From: Flammeovirgaceae bacterium | GTDB taxonomy: Bacteria > Bacteroidota > Bacteroidia > Cytophagales > Cyclobacteriaceae | DNA length: 64,000 nucleotides | Reading direction: 5' to 3' | NCBI GenBank assembly: GCA_021298355.1 | Contig: JAJTEH010000003.1 | Span: forward strand, 178,327-242,326 | In this document: positions 18,478-31,200 of the stretch, piece after piece | Layout: each line of letters begins with the position of its first letter | Position numbering within the stretch: position 1 is the first letter of the stretch | Translations under genes and position numbers: made by a program | Notes under the pieces: generated by a model | Database searches by the model: none | The model's input: the letters and a program-made list of their open reading frames with translations, nothing else | Told to the model about the DNA's origin: nothing

Positions 18478-18508
18478 TGTTCCACAAACGTTCCACGCTT
18501 TATCCACA
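18478..18508. other. Three DnaA-box-like motifs at 11-bp spacing (candidate origin or partition site)
   Basis: TGTTCCACA starts at 18478, CGTTCCACG at 18489 and TTATCCACA at 18500. The last is a perfect DnaA box; the others share the TCCAC core with 2 and 4 mismatches. The exact 11-base spacing puts all three on one face of the helix. The first two also resemble half-sites of a ParB parS palindrome (TGTTCCAC), but no full palindrome is formed. Location in the yidC-parA gap, next to a 77% AT tract, fits an oriC or control site. This is inference. Confidence 0.45.
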
Positions 18509-18510
18509 AT

Positions 18511-18600
18511 CGGACAATTCAAAACTTAAAATTCAAAATTTGAGATTATGTATCTGCAAGTCAATAATTTGAAATTGTAAATTTTGAATTTGAAATTACC
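18511..18600. repeat. AT-rich tract with inverted repeat between yidC and parA
   Basis: By direct count 21 of 90 bases are G or C (23%). A 13-bp inverted repeat is formed by AAATTCAAAATTT (18529-18541) and AAATTTTGAATTT (18579-18591). The tract could be a DNA-unwinding element beside the DnaA-like motifs, or a dispersed intergenic palindrome. Its last bases overlap the end of yidC. Confidence 0.5.
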
Positions 18601-20413
18601 TCTTCTTAGTTTTCTTAGCCTCTTCGGCTTTTCTTCTTGCTTCTTCGCTGGCTTTCATGGCTTCTTCTAGTTTGCTCATGAACTTCGATTTTTTACCACC
18701 GCCTTGTGCAATGCGTTTTCTGTTTTCTTCCATCACTGCCTTAATTTTATCTTCATCAACAAATCGTTTGATAATGATTTGTTGGATAATGGTTGTCATG
18801 GTAGAAACAAAATAGTAAAAGCTTAATGAAGCAGGGAAGGAGTTAAGCACAAAAATGAAAACAACAGGCATGATGTACGATAGCGATTTCATGGGGCCCT
18901 GCACGGTTGTCATTTGGTTATTTTGCCATGTGTAATACAACGTGGCGGCTGTCATCAACAACACAAATAAGCTTACGTGGCTTCCGTAAAATGGTATGGT
19001 AAATGGTAAATTAACAATCGCATCGTAGGTTGATAAATCTTCGGCCCACCATAACGATTGCTGACGCAATTCTATACTATTCGGAAAAAGATAAAACATG
19101 GCCATCAGAATAGGCAGTTGCAACAAAACAGGAATGCAACCACTTAAAGGATTTACACCAACTTGCTGATATAGTTTCATTTGCTCTTGCTGAGCCTTGG
19201 CCATATCATCAGGGAATTTCTCTTTGATTTCGTCAAGTTCAGGTTTGAGTACTTTCATTTTCGCCATACTCATGTTCGAACTGTACGACAAGGGAAGCAA
19301 GACCAACCTAAGGAGGATAACCAAAACAACAATAACAACCCCCATATGCCAACCAAAGTTTACCAAGAAATTGAAGATGGGGCGGATAACAAATTTGTTG
19401 ATGTATTTTACCGGAGGCCATCCTAAGTAAACGTTTTCGGAAAAGCCAGGTGTTACGGCTTCCAGTTTATTGTATTCGTTAGGACCGAAGTAAAAAGTAA
19501 AGTTTGCTTTGTTGTTAACGACTTCTTCTTTCGAAATAAATAAAGTTGAATTAGCTCTTTTTACTACCGAAGTATCAGCCATGTTAACGGATGTAGAAAC
19601 CTCTCCACCTTTAAATCCATTTTTACTGATGATAGAAGCTAAGAAGAATTTTTGTTTGATGGCAATCCATTTAATGGGATCGGCATATACTTCAGTTTCT
19701 GTATCGGTAGAACGCTCAGATATATAATCGAAATCTCCGGCCACCGTATAGGTATTGATAGTGGTGTTGTTACGGCTGTCTGCAATATCTTTCTCCAGTG
19801 GTTTTAGAATGGCCTTCCAATGCAGAGCAAGATTTTCTCCGCTGAATTGGTTAATCATGCCTTTGTTTTCTAAGCGATACCCGATTTCGAAACCCGATTT
19901 TGGTAAACTATAAATTTGCTTGAAATAGTTTCCGTTTGCATCTGTTATACTGAATACGATTTCAGTAGTATCTGTTTTAGATTTCACCTCAGATTGATAA
20001 TACAATTCGTATAAATCAACTTTTGTGTTGTTGATGGATGCAGATAACTCAGTTCTGAAAGAATTTGGTTGCACCAGGTATAATGGTGTGCCGAAATAGG
20101 TTTTGTAGTTTTTTAATTCAAGCGATTGAATAATACCTCCGTGCGAAGAAAAAATTACTTTCACATCTTGGTTTTCAAAAGTTTGAAATTGTTCTGTTCC
20201 GCTAACAAAAGCACCAAAACCTTGCATGGCCACACGCTGAGCGCTATCTATGGCAGGAAGCGTTGTTGTTAATTCTTTATTAGGTTGAATACTTTGTGTT
20301 TTTACCGAATCAGCAACGGGTGTGGGCTGTGGTGGCGTGCCCGGGAAAAAATAAAAATAAGCGAGTAAAAGGGCGCCCATGAGGGTCATCCCGATGGCAG
20401 TGTTTCTATCCAT
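18596..20413 (-). CDS. yidC: Membrane protein insertase YidC
   Basis: This protein inserts and folds inner-membrane proteins, with or without SecYEG. The 605 residues show the N-terminal membrane anchor ([23 protein letters not shown]), a large periplasmic domain (about 60-350), and the conserved five-helix core. The core starts near residue 370 and contains MKVLKPELDEIKEKF, the NPLSGCIPVLLQLPI segment and FYYFVSTMTTIIQQIIIK. A basic C-terminal tail follows. Its start codon shares one base with the pyrG stop (TAATG), so it is coupled to pyrG. Confidence 0.97.
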   Translation of the reverse strand: MDRNTAIGMTLMGALLLAYFYFFPGTPPQPTPVADSVKTQSIQPNKELTTTLPAIDSAQRVAMQGFGAFVSGTEQFQTFENQDVKVIFSSHGGIIQSLELKNYKTYFGTPLYLVQPNSFRTELSASINNTKVDLYELYYQSEVKSKTDTTEIVFSITDANGNYFKQIYSLPKSGFEIGYRLENKGMINQFSGENLALHWKAILKPLEKDIADSRNNTTINTYTVAGDFDYISERSTDTETEVYADPIKWIAIKQKFFLASIISKNGFKGGEVSTSVNMADTSVVKRANSTLFISKEEVVNNKANFTFYFGPNEYNKLEAVTPGFSENVYLGWPPVKYINKFVIRPIFNFLVNFGWHMGVVIVVLVILLRLVLLPLSYSSNMSMAKMKVLKPELDEIKEKFPDDMAKAQQEQMKLYQQVGVNPLSGCIPVLLQLPILMAMFYLFPNSIELRQQSLWWAEDLSTYDAIVNLPFTIPFYGSHVSLFVLLMTAATLYYTWQNNQMTTVQGPMKSLSYIMPVVFIFVLNSFPASLSFYYFVSTMTTIIQQIIIKRFVDEDKIKAVMEENRKRIAQGGGKKSKFMSKLEEAMKASEEARRKAEEAKKTKKR

Positions 20414-22038
20414 TATTGTCTGACTAAGTCTTTTTTATACTTGATTGCTGCTTCTACAAATTTGACGAAAAGAGGATGCGGATTCATTACTGTACTTTTT
20501 AATTCAGGATGGTATTGTACACCTATAAACCAGGGATGGTCTTTCAGTTCTACAATTTCTACCAAACCAGAATCTGGGTTGATACCACTGGCTTTTAAGC
20601 CGGCCTCTTCTAGTTTTTCTAAATATTTATTATTGAATTCGTATCGGTGGCGGTGGCGTTCCTGAATGGTTGTTTCTCCATACACATGATGTGCTTTTGT
20701 GCCTTTTTTAATTTTGCAAGTGTATGCACCTAAACGCATGGTTCCACCTTTAGAGGTAATCTTCTTTTGTTCCTCCATCATGTCGATAACAGGATATTTC
20801 GTATTCGGATTTAACTCCGTTGAACTGGCATCGTTTAGCCCGGCAACATGGCGTGCAAATTCTATTACGCAACATTGCATTCCTAAACAAATTCCGAAGA
20901 AAGGAATTTTGTTTTCTCTTACATATTTTATCGCTTCTATTTTTCCTTCCATGCCCCGCTCTCCAAAGCCAGGTGCAACCAACACACCATCCAGATTGCT
21001 TAAAATATCGTGTACACTCGTGGCATTGATATCTTCAGAAGAAATCCATTTTACTTTTACCTTACAATGATTTTGTGCACCAGCGTGTACAAATGCTTCT
21101 GCAATTGATTTGTAAGCATCAGGTAACGAAACATACTTACCTACCAACGCGATGTTTACCTCTTCGTCAGGGTTTTTTAATTTGCCCAAGAAATCTTTCC
21201 ATCCATCTAAATCGGGTTCGTTCTTTACCGGAATTTTTAATTTAGATAATACGCGTTCATCCAGCTTTTCTTTACGCATTAAAAGGGGCACATCGTAAAT
21301 GGTTTCTGCATCAACAGCTTCAATTACTGAATTGATGTTAACGTTGCAGAACAAGGCTAGTTTTTTTCTTATTTCTGTTGGGATAGATCTATCCGAACGG
21401 CAAACTAAAATATCTGGTTGAATACCTGCTTCTAATAATTCTTTAACGGAATGTTGCGTTGGTTTTGTTTTTAATTCTTTGGCAGCAGCTAAATAGGGGA
21501 TGAGGGTAAGGTGGATAACAAGAGAATTGCCGGGTCCTAATTCCCATTTTATTTGGCGTACAGCTTCTATAAACGGAAGAGATTCAATGTCGCCAACAGT
21601 ACCACCTAATTCTGTAATAACGAAATCATATTGATCGCTTTGCCCGAGCAAAAGCATGTTACGCTTTATTTCATCTGTAATGTGTGGAATTACTTGAACC
21701 GTTTTTCCGAGGTATTCTCCTTTCCTTTCTTTTGTAATTACATTAAAGTAAATGCGCCCGGTTGTGATGTTATTAGCTTGAGAAGTTGGCACATTAAGAA
21801 AACGCTCGTAATGGCCGAGGTCGAGATCAGTTTCAGCACCATCGTCTGTTACGTAGCATTCGCCATGTTCGTACGGATTTAGAGTTCCTGGGTCTATATT
21901 AATGTATGGATCGAATTTTTGAATAGTTACCCGAAAACCGCGTGCTTGCAATAATCGGGCAAGTGAGGCTGCGATTATGCCTTTTCCTAAAGAAGAAGTA
22001 ACGCCACCGGTAACGAAGATATATTTTGCTTGGGTCAT
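20413..22038 (-). CDS. pyrG: CTP synthase
   Basis: The enzyme makes CTP from UTP, ATP and glutamine. The N-terminal synthetase domain begins [17 protein letters not shown], and the C-terminal class I glutamine amidotransferase domain has the nucleophile in GICLGMQC and the His-Glu pair in YHPEL. Length is about 541 residues. I choose the ATG at 22038 (MTQAKYIF) since the upstream ATG (22062) lies within an exact TAnnTTTG element. The gene drives yidC by a one-base stop/start overlap. Confidence 0.97.
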   Translation of the reverse strand: MTQAKYIFVTGGVTSSLGKGIIAASLARLLQARGFRVTIQKFDPYINIDPGTLNPYEHGECYVTDDGAETDLDLGHYERFLNVPTSQANNITTGRIYFNVITKERKGEYLGKTVQVIPHITDEIKRNMLLLGQSDQYDFVITELGGTVGDIESLPFIEAVRQIKWELGPGNSLVIHLTLIPYLAAAKELKTKPTQHSVKELLEAGIQPDILVCRSDRSIPTEIRKKLALFCNVNINSVIEAVDAETIYDVPLLMRKEKLDERVLSKLKIPVKNEPDLDGWKDFLGKLKNPDEEVNIALVGKYVSLPDAYKSIAEAFVHAGAQNHCKVKVKWISSEDINATSVHDILSNLDGVLVAPGFGERGMEGKIEAIKYVRENKIPFFGICLGMQCCVIEFARHVAGLNDASSTELNPNTKYPVIDMMEEQKKITSKGGTMRLGAYTCKIKKGTKAHHVYGETTIQERHRHRYEFNNKYLEKLEEAGLKASGINPDSGLVEIVELKDHPWFIGVQYHPELKSTVMNPHPLFVKFVEAAIKYKKDLVRQ

Positions 22039-22059
22039 GGACAGCCTGAAAATCGCGTG

Positions 22060-22067
22060 CAAAGGTA
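22060..22067 (-). promoter_or_regulatory. Bacteroidota -7 element for pyrG-yidC
   Basis: Minus strand TACCTTTG is an exact TAnnTTTG match ending 22 bases before the pyrG start, and decides that start. Confidence 0.65.
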
Positions 22068-22274
22068 TGACTTTAGCGGTAAGGTAGAAATCCTGATGGT
22101 TAAATTAATGTAAGGACAGGAAGAATCGGTTTAAGTGAATAAAAACTAAGGTAATTCAAACCGTTTAGAAGTAAATAAACTGCAAATAATACTTTTTGAC
22201 TATTTTAGTGGATTGATTAGGTTACACGCCTACATTTTTTGATATACAACAACCGTAAACCCGAATCGTAACGC

Positions 22275-25200
22275 ATGAGAGTTTCTTTGCAAAAGTTCAA
22301 ATTTATTTTAATCAGTATGTTTTTGTGTACCATTCATATTGCGTACTCGCAACCTGTATGGGACTCAGGATTTCCGGCTCTTCAATCAGAAGCACGAAGT
22401 ATAGGTTTACGCGTTAATTTGGATAGAAAGTCACAAGTTTATTATATAGTATACAGAGTAACAGGAGCTGAACCTGCATCGGGTTCACTCACGGCTGCAC
22501 AAATTCGAAATCCTGGAACTGCTCCAGGTTCACCAACTACATCCGGTAACTTTGCTTTTGGAGATGCATCTTACTGTCGTATTACCCCTCCAGGCTGTAG
22601 CGCTATTGATGGAGATGTTACAATAGAAAGGGTGGTTTCCATAAGCCTTGCAGTTAATGGTTCTTACAGAGTTTTCTTTACAGCACAAGATGGCGGTGGT
22701 CCATTAACAGCTCCAGTTGATAGAACGATAGCAACTATTGCCACTGACAGGTGCTTTAAACCAGGTTCCAACACAGTAATCCCTGATAAATTTATTGGTT
22801 TAGCAACTATTAACGTTTGCTCTCCTTCTCAAGTAATCTTAACAGTTCGCTATACAGGTGTTGATTGGACGCAGGCATCGTTACCTGTAAGGGCAAATAT
22901 TAATTTTGGGGATGATGGAAACACAGGTACCTTAACACCTCTAACGCTTTTAAACTCTCCTCTCGGTACTCCTGAATTAAATAAAGCTTTCAGGGTTTAC
23001 GAAGGAAATATCAACAAGACTTATGATTACTCACTAGGCGATAACCCTGCTCTGAACCCAACTGGTAGTGGTTGTACATTTAAAATAGATGCCGACTTAG
23101 GAACCTGCCGTTTAAGTGGGGCTGCTACAGATTTAACAACAACTCATACAGTATGGGACGATCCGGGCACAGTACGAGGTCAACAAAATGTAAATCCAGA
23201 CGGGCCAGATGCAACAGATGAAGAGTTTGAAGTCTGTGAAGGAAATAGAACAGCGGTTAACTTAATTGATGCTAGTGAGTTTAATTGTACAGTGGTAGAA
23301 GAGGCGAGACAAGCTGTACCTCTGCCAGCTTCTCCAAATTATGAATCACGTTGGGTACAATGGGTATATGGTGTTGCAGGAACTAATGTAACAACTGGTG
23401 CTGCCGCCAACGAAAAAGTTACTATTAATGGTGTAGATTTTAATTTATCAGATTTCCCAATCTATGGACCGGTAGAGTATTTAGCTTCTCCTGCACAAGA
23501 TCCCTGGTCTTTGGCTTATCCGATCCAAATGCCAACGTCTGCAACAGTAGGTCAGCGTTTCGTTGTGCAATTGCGCTCTTGGAATACGTGTAGGCAATAT
23601 GACAATAATACCGGTGATGGTAATGGACTAAACCCTTCGGGCGGCACTAACTCACTTGGCACTACAGCGGATAATAAATGGTTTACTGCTGCCGGTTTGT
23701 TTAACCAACCCGGAGGAGGTACTGCTTTTGCTAACGCTATAGAAGCTCCTGTAACATTAAACAAAGACATCGTAATCATAGATTCTCCTCCTGCACCTGT
23801 TGTGCCTGATAGAGAAATCTGTTCAGGAGATAGTAGAACATTGTCTGTTTCTACCCCGCTAGGTGCTGGTTTTGTATATCGTTGGTTCTCTAACTCAACT
23901 TTAACTACTCAGGTAGGCACCGGCAATACGTTTACTCCTTCAACAGCTCAGGCTCCGGCAGGTCAGGTAACTCATTTTTGGGTAACTGTTGAGTCTACTG
24001 GTCCTGGAAATTGCGTGAGCACTCCAACAGAAGTAAGACTTTTCAGGCGTCCGGCTTTAACAACGCCATCGCCCATTTCTGGCCCTGTAAACTTATGCCC
24101 TAATTCCACATACACTTTCTCATTACCATCGGCACCCCCAACCATAACATTAACAGATCCAACGCCTGATCCGGATGTAACACGCGCTACAACTCACGTG
24201 TGGTCTGTGCCTGGTACCTGGACAATAAACAGCGGACAGGGAACACAGTCGATCACAATAACGACTGGGGCTACTACAGGAGCAGGCACAGTTAGTGTTT
24301 CCAATCAATATGCTGTAGCTCCTACTTGTGTTGCTACAGCTACAACTCTGGGAGTTAATGTAAGAGCAAGGCCTACTGTAAACATAACACCAGACCCAGC
24401 CAACATATGCCAAGGCTCTACCATTCAGCTAAATGGTAACCCGGTATTGCCGGCATCGGCTACTGGTTTTACTCCTACTGTGTCCATTCATGATTGGACG
24501 GGCTCTACAGTTATCTTAGATGCAACCAATATTCAGCAACCTACTGTTCAGGCTTCTACAGCAGCTGGTACTTATAATTTGTCTTATCAGGTTACGGCAG
24601 ACTTTGGCGGAGGCGTTTTTTGTACATCAACCGTAGATAACTCTGTTGTAAATGTTTCGGCTAACCCATCTTTGGCTAATGCAGGCCCCGATCAAACATT
24701 ATGTTTCCCTGCTGGTCCGCTTTTAGCAACATTAGCCGGAAGTAGCCCCGGAGTTGGTACAGGAACATGGACCAGGCAATCTGGGCCAGGTACAATTACA
24801 TTTGCAAATGTTAATGCACCAGGCACAACAGCAACAGCTTCATTAAATGGTATTTATGTATTACGCTGGACGGTAATCAATGGTGCTTGTAGCTCATTTG
24901 ATGAAGTACAAATTGATTATGGTACGGCACCGGGCACTCCCAATGCAGGAACAGACCAGGACGTTTGCGGGGTAACTACTACACTAAACGGTTCTACACC
25001 AACTTTTGAAACAGGAACATGGACACAAGTAAGTGGCCCCGGAACAACAACATTCACTCCAAATGCTAATACAAGAAATGCAACTGCAACTGCAACTGTA
25101 GCAGGTACCTACGTGTACAGATGGCGCTATACATCTGGTACTTGTACGGCCACACAAGATGACATGCAGGTGATTTATCGCACACCTCCTACTGTTGCCG

Positions 25201-28200
25201 GCCCTGCAAATTTTACTTCGTGTTTAAATAGCCCACAAACTGCCGCCTTCGATGTAAACTTAAGCGGAACATTTGGCGGAGGCGCAGGTAGTGCTAGGTG
25301 GGTAGTGGTAACCGGCTCAGGTACATTTGCGAGCTCTACAACTGCTACCGGTAATTTTGATGCCACAAGCCCTGCTACTGATGTGTATAGACCTTCAGCG
25401 GCAGATTTTACTGCGGGTAGTGTGGTGCTAAGAATAGAATCTGATGATCCTACAGGTGCCTGTACTTCGGTTAATGATCCTGTAACCATTACCTTCGATA
25501 GATTGCCAACTGCCAATGCTGGTTTAGATCAATCCATTTGTACAAATTCTACAGTATTAACTGCCACCTCAGCCAACTTTAGCGGTATTGGAACATGGAC
25601 TTTCCCCGGTGGAGTAACGGTATCCAATATAAATTCCCCTACGGCAACTGTTTCTAATTTGCCCGATGCAACTGCAACAACTTTACGCTGGACGGTAACC
25701 AGTGCTTTAGGAGTTTGTACCCCAGTTTTTGATGAAGTAATAATTACAAGAAATGCATTGCCTGCTTTAACGGATGCAGGACTTACTGCCACTCCATTGT
25801 GCGAAGATGCTCCCGCTGGAGGTTTGGTAGAAGCAACCGTTACGCCCGCATATTTAACATCATTTAACGATAATATTACAGGAATTGCCGGCTCTACAAA
25901 CAGAAACGTTGAGTTCTTTGTAAATGCAGGTTTAACTATCCCCTATACGGCACCTGCAGCGTACCAAAATAATCAGACAGTGCATGTTCGGGTAAGAAGA
26001 ACTGATGTAACACCCCAATGCGAGAGAATCGGAACTTTTACTGTTCGAGTAAATCCTAAACCAATTACTGTTAACCTAGACGGGACCCCCATTCCAGATA
26101 AAGGTGTAATCCAATTCTGCGAAGACAATATTTTAACTCCCGGCCAGGCTACGAGTGTAAACTTAACCGTGTTTAATGGAGAAATAACAACAGGTGGTGG
26201 CTTTACTTTTACCTGGCATACAACCCAGGCTGATGCTGATAACGATGTAAATGCGATTGTTGCAAACAGCACAACAGTTAATAATGCTACACCTAATTAT
26301 TTTGTTCGAGTAGAAAACAATACTACAGGATGTTTTAATACAGCAGCAGTAGTGGCCAATGTTAGAGCACTTCCGGCAGCCAATCCAATTGTTGGTTCTG
26401 CATCGCGATGTGCGGGTTTAACCCCTCCAGATCAAGGCTTTTATTTTATATCTCCAGCAGCTGATCGTGATTATCAATGGACTGTTCCCGCAGTGTTTAC
26501 AAATGTTGGTGGCGTAACAACAAACTTTAACGTGTTTTTAGAATTCCCCACCGTTGTAAATCCTTCGCAAAATATTTCGGTTGTTGAAAGAATAAGATAT
26601 TCAACGGGATACACAACGATACCGCTATATGATGCAAGCGGTATTTTGCGGTGCACAGGCGCACCTAATACTTTTGCCATTACTGCGAATGCATCACCAG
26701 CCCCAATAGTAATTGTTGGCGATTTTGATTTATGCGAGAATGAGGTTTTCACCTACGAGGCTACACCTAGTAATGCACCGATTTCATCATACGATTGGGA
26801 AATAGATCCACCAACTGCGGCTTCTATAATTGTAGTACCCAACACAAACAGAGCACAAGTATCTGCCTCTACAACCAATTTTCAAATAAAAGTAAAAGAA
26901 GTTTCAGCGAGCTGTACGGGCCCTCAGGCGACACAAGTAATTACTGTAAATCCACGACCAGCACTTGCTCCTGCATCATCAACAATTTGTTCTGATGATC
27001 CTACATCAGGGTTAACATTAGCGGTTACCAATCCGGCTACATTTCCCGGAGCTACTTTTAACATTACAAACGTAAACGTTCAACCAGGTTTAGTTCCACC
27101 CACACGTGCCACTGTATCAGGAGGTGCACCAGGTGTTTTATTTAACGATACTTTTAATAACCTTACTGGAGGTAATCTGGTAGTATCTTATACTGTAGAG
27201 CCTGTTAGTACATCAGGATGTGCTGGCGCAAGTGCTATCGTTCAATTAACAGTTAGGCCTGAGCCAGTTTTACAATCCGGATTGTTCGATGAAATCTGTT
27301 CTACCACCGAAGCAGTTGAAATTATATTAGGCTTATCTTCTGGTAGTTCTCCTGCCGATGAATATGTGGTTGAAACCATTAATACAAATGGATTAATAGC
27401 TTTGGCTGGTAGCCCGGCAACAGGCACATTTACGTCTACTTCATTTTTATTAGATGATCGTTGGGAAAATAAAACTGCGGCCAGTGTAGATGTTATCTAC
27501 AACATTAAACCCAGAAACTCCGGAACAACTTGTGTTGGCGATCCGGCAGTTCCGGTAACTGTGCGCGTTAAGCCAGAGCCTATTGTTACGCCATTACCTA
27601 CCGATATTATTTGCAGTGGAGATTCGCCAACTATAACACTTGCAGCAACGCCTGCAGTAGGTAGTAATTTTGCGTGGAGCATTGGCAGCATTACAGGTTT
27701 AATTTCTGGCGCATCGTCAGGCAACGGCACTGTAAATATTCCTGATATTTTAATTAACAATACTGGTGCGACTGGTTCTGTTGTTTATTCGGTAAGAGCA
27801 ACTTTAAACGGATGCGTTAGTGCATCTCAAAATGTTCGCGTTGATATTAATCCTGCTCCAACAGCCAACGATGTAACACAAACCATTTGTTCGGATGCTG
27901 CAGGAGGAAACAACGCTGTAATTAGTTTAACAGCTTTGCAAAACTCAGTAAACAGTGGCGGAGGTATTACCTTTAATTGGTTCGAAGACTTAGCATTAAG
28001 TTCACCTATTGCAACACCGGGTAGCTATACAATAGTAAATGGAGACCCAGTGTTTGTAAACGTTGATAATGGGCAGTGTACCAAGGTCGCGCAAGTTTCT
28101 TATACTATCAATCCTACTCCTCAGGTGTTAACTGCTAAAACGCTTTCTTATAATACATTCGATGTAAGTTGTACAGGTGCTGCTAACGGTCAACTAACAG

Positions 28201-31200
28201 CAACGCCAAGCTTAGGCACTGGACCCTATTTGTTTAGTATCGATGCAGGAGCTAGTTTCTTTACTTCAAACGTATTTAACGGTTTATCTGCAGCTGGTGG
28301 ACCTTATGTTGTTCGTGTACGCGATTTTAATGGTTGTATTGCTAACTCAACCCCGTTAACAATAGTCGATCCGCCAGCACTTACTGTAACAGCAGCTCGA
28401 TCGTTTGATCATAACGGTGCAGATGTAAGTTGTCAGGCAGCATCAGATGGAGAAATTACCGCAACAGCCGTTGGTGGTACGGGTACAGTTGTTCCGCTAA
28501 GTTACACGTATCAAATTTTAGAGTTGGCAAGTAACACTTCAGGAAATGGCGATGGAGTTTATGATGGACTAAGGGCCGGTACTTACACAATATTGGCCAG
28601 AGATTTAAATGGGTGTCAGGCAACAGCTAATGTGGTTACATTAATAGATCCACCTGCTATTTTACCAACAGCAGTTTTAACATCACCAGTTTCGTGTAAT
28701 GGATCAAACGATGGAGTTATTACTGTTACTGCCACAGGTGGAACAGAATTAGGAACTTATACCTTTACGTTAGTTCAACCACCTGCTACAACCAATAATA
28801 CAGGTATAATCGGAGGTTTGGGCGCAGGAACTTATACAATTCGTGTTCAAGATGATAATAACTGTTTTGTAATTTCTAACCCAGTTAATGTAACACAACC
28901 ATCTGCCTTAACTGCTTTTGCATCAGTAACTAGTAATTATAATGGAGCTAAAATAAGTTGTTTCGGAGCTGATGATGCACAGGTAACAGTAACTCCAAAT
29001 GGAGGTAACGGTGGCTATACTTTCTTACTTGTGCAAGGTACTAACGGCACTGGTGATGTAGATGGATCTTACGAAAACTTACCTCCTGGTAATTATTCAA
29101 TACAAGTTAGCGATGTTGAAGGTTGCACTGTAACAACAGCCTTAGTAAATGTAGCAGAACCTACACAAGTAATTGCAACTGCTATCATTTCTGATAACAT
29201 CAGTTGTTTTGGAGTAAGTGATGGAGAAATTACAGTGTTTGCCAATGGAGGTACAGGTGCCTATACATTCGAGCGAGTTGCCTTGCCCACTAACATTTCA
29301 AACACAAGTGGTGTTTTTGGTGGCCTTGCAGATGGTACCTATAACTTTAACGTTAGAGATTTAAACTTGTGCTTAGGTACTACATCTCAAGTAATTGTTC
29401 AACCTACCCAAGTTGTTGCTTCTGCTACAGTAGATACCCCATATAATGGCACACAAATTAGTTGCAATGGTGCATCAGATGGAATAATACGTGTTTCAGG
29501 AACAGGTGGAACAGGTAGTTATTCGTTTAAAGTTAAGGAGCCTGGTCCTACGGGTATTACATTTAACTCATCAAGCGGAGTGTTCAATAACCTCAGGGCA
29601 GGTATTGGTTATGAATATACAGTAACGGATATAGAAGGATGCTTTGATTCTGATTTTATAGATATTGAAGAACCAGATGTAGTTACAGGCACAGCCAGCA
29701 TTGTATTTCCTCCGGCATTTAACGGTCAGGCTATACGTTGTTTTGGCGAAAGCAATGCTAGTGTAAACATTGTTGGTAGCGGTGGTGTAGGAAGTATAAC
29801 CGGTGTATTTAACTTTACTTATACGATAACTGAACTTCCTTTAAATAATTCGGGCTTTAATTCTGGCACGTTTACTGGCTTACCTGCCGGTACATTTAAT
29901 GCCACAGTTAGGGATGCCAATGGTTGCCCTTTTGCAGTAGCACCTTTTGTTATTACACCACCAACCCAATTACAAATTTCTGGTAGCGTAACCAGTAATT
30001 ATTTTGGCCAGCAGATTTCTTGTTTCGGAGAAGATGATGGCATCATCACTGCAACTGCATCGGGAGGGGTAACAGCCTATACGTATGAGTTATTACTAGC
30101 GCCAGGCGGAACAACAGTTGGCGCACCACAAGCATCAACCGTATTTAACGGATCGATACCTGCGAACACTTATCAGATAAAGCTAACCGATGCCAATGGC
30201 TGCGAAAGAACATCTGCAAATATTGTAGTTAGTCAACCAACACAAATTACAGCTACCGCTAGTTTGGTAAAAGGAATAGATTGCTTTGGTGATAACAATG
30301 CCATTATCCGCGTAACAAGAAGTGGAGGAACTTCAGGTAACGCTGTGTATACTTTTACCAATCCGCCAACGCCTGCTCCTACGCCACCATCAGCATCAAC
30401 AGGTACTACAGCAACATTCTTCGACTTTACAAATGTTTCTTTCGGTACAGGATTCGGCTTTACTGTTACTGATATTAATGGTTGTCCGTCACCCATATCA
30501 AATCTGATTGATGTTGTAGAGCCACCACAATTAGTTGTAACGGCAGTTAAGAGATCTCCTTATAATGGTGGAAGAGACATATCCTGTTTTGGTGCCAAAG
30601 ATGGTATTGTTGATGTAACCTCAGTTGGTGGCACCGGCACTGTAGAATTTAAATTCGATCAGGATTTTGGTAATAGATCCGGAGAAACTTCTGGAGTGTT
30701 TACCGGTTTGGATGTTTACCCTGCACCAGGCTTAACTTTTACAGGTAAAGACGACAATGAATGTGAAGCTACCTCTAATCCGGTGTTGTTAATTCAACCA
30801 GATCCTATTAGCACTACTGCTGCAGGATCAGCAATTAATAATGCGAACAGAGGCGGATTTGATATCAGTTGCTTTAATGGAAATGATGGTACGTTAGAAG
30901 TTGCTATACCTCTAAGTGGAGAATTTGGAGGTACACCGGCCTATACCTACACGTTATTAGAAAATCCTTTGAATAATTCCGGACAATCAAATGGTGTGTT
31001 TACCAATTTACGCGCAGGTAACTACAGAGTAAGAATAATAGATGTAAACAATTGTAGTTTTATTACTCCAACTGCTACCATAATACAACCAACTCGCTTA
31101 ACTGTTACTGCTGTAAAGCAATCTCCTTACAATGGGTTTGATGTAAGTTGCGATGTTGCCACAGATGGCAGGCTTACGGTAACTGCTACTAATGGTGGTG

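Noticed and set aside
22063..22274. Intergenic region at the strand switch as an alternative origin
   Set aside because: I found no DnaA-like box or strong AT tract; it looks like a divergent promoter region for pyrG and the giant gene.
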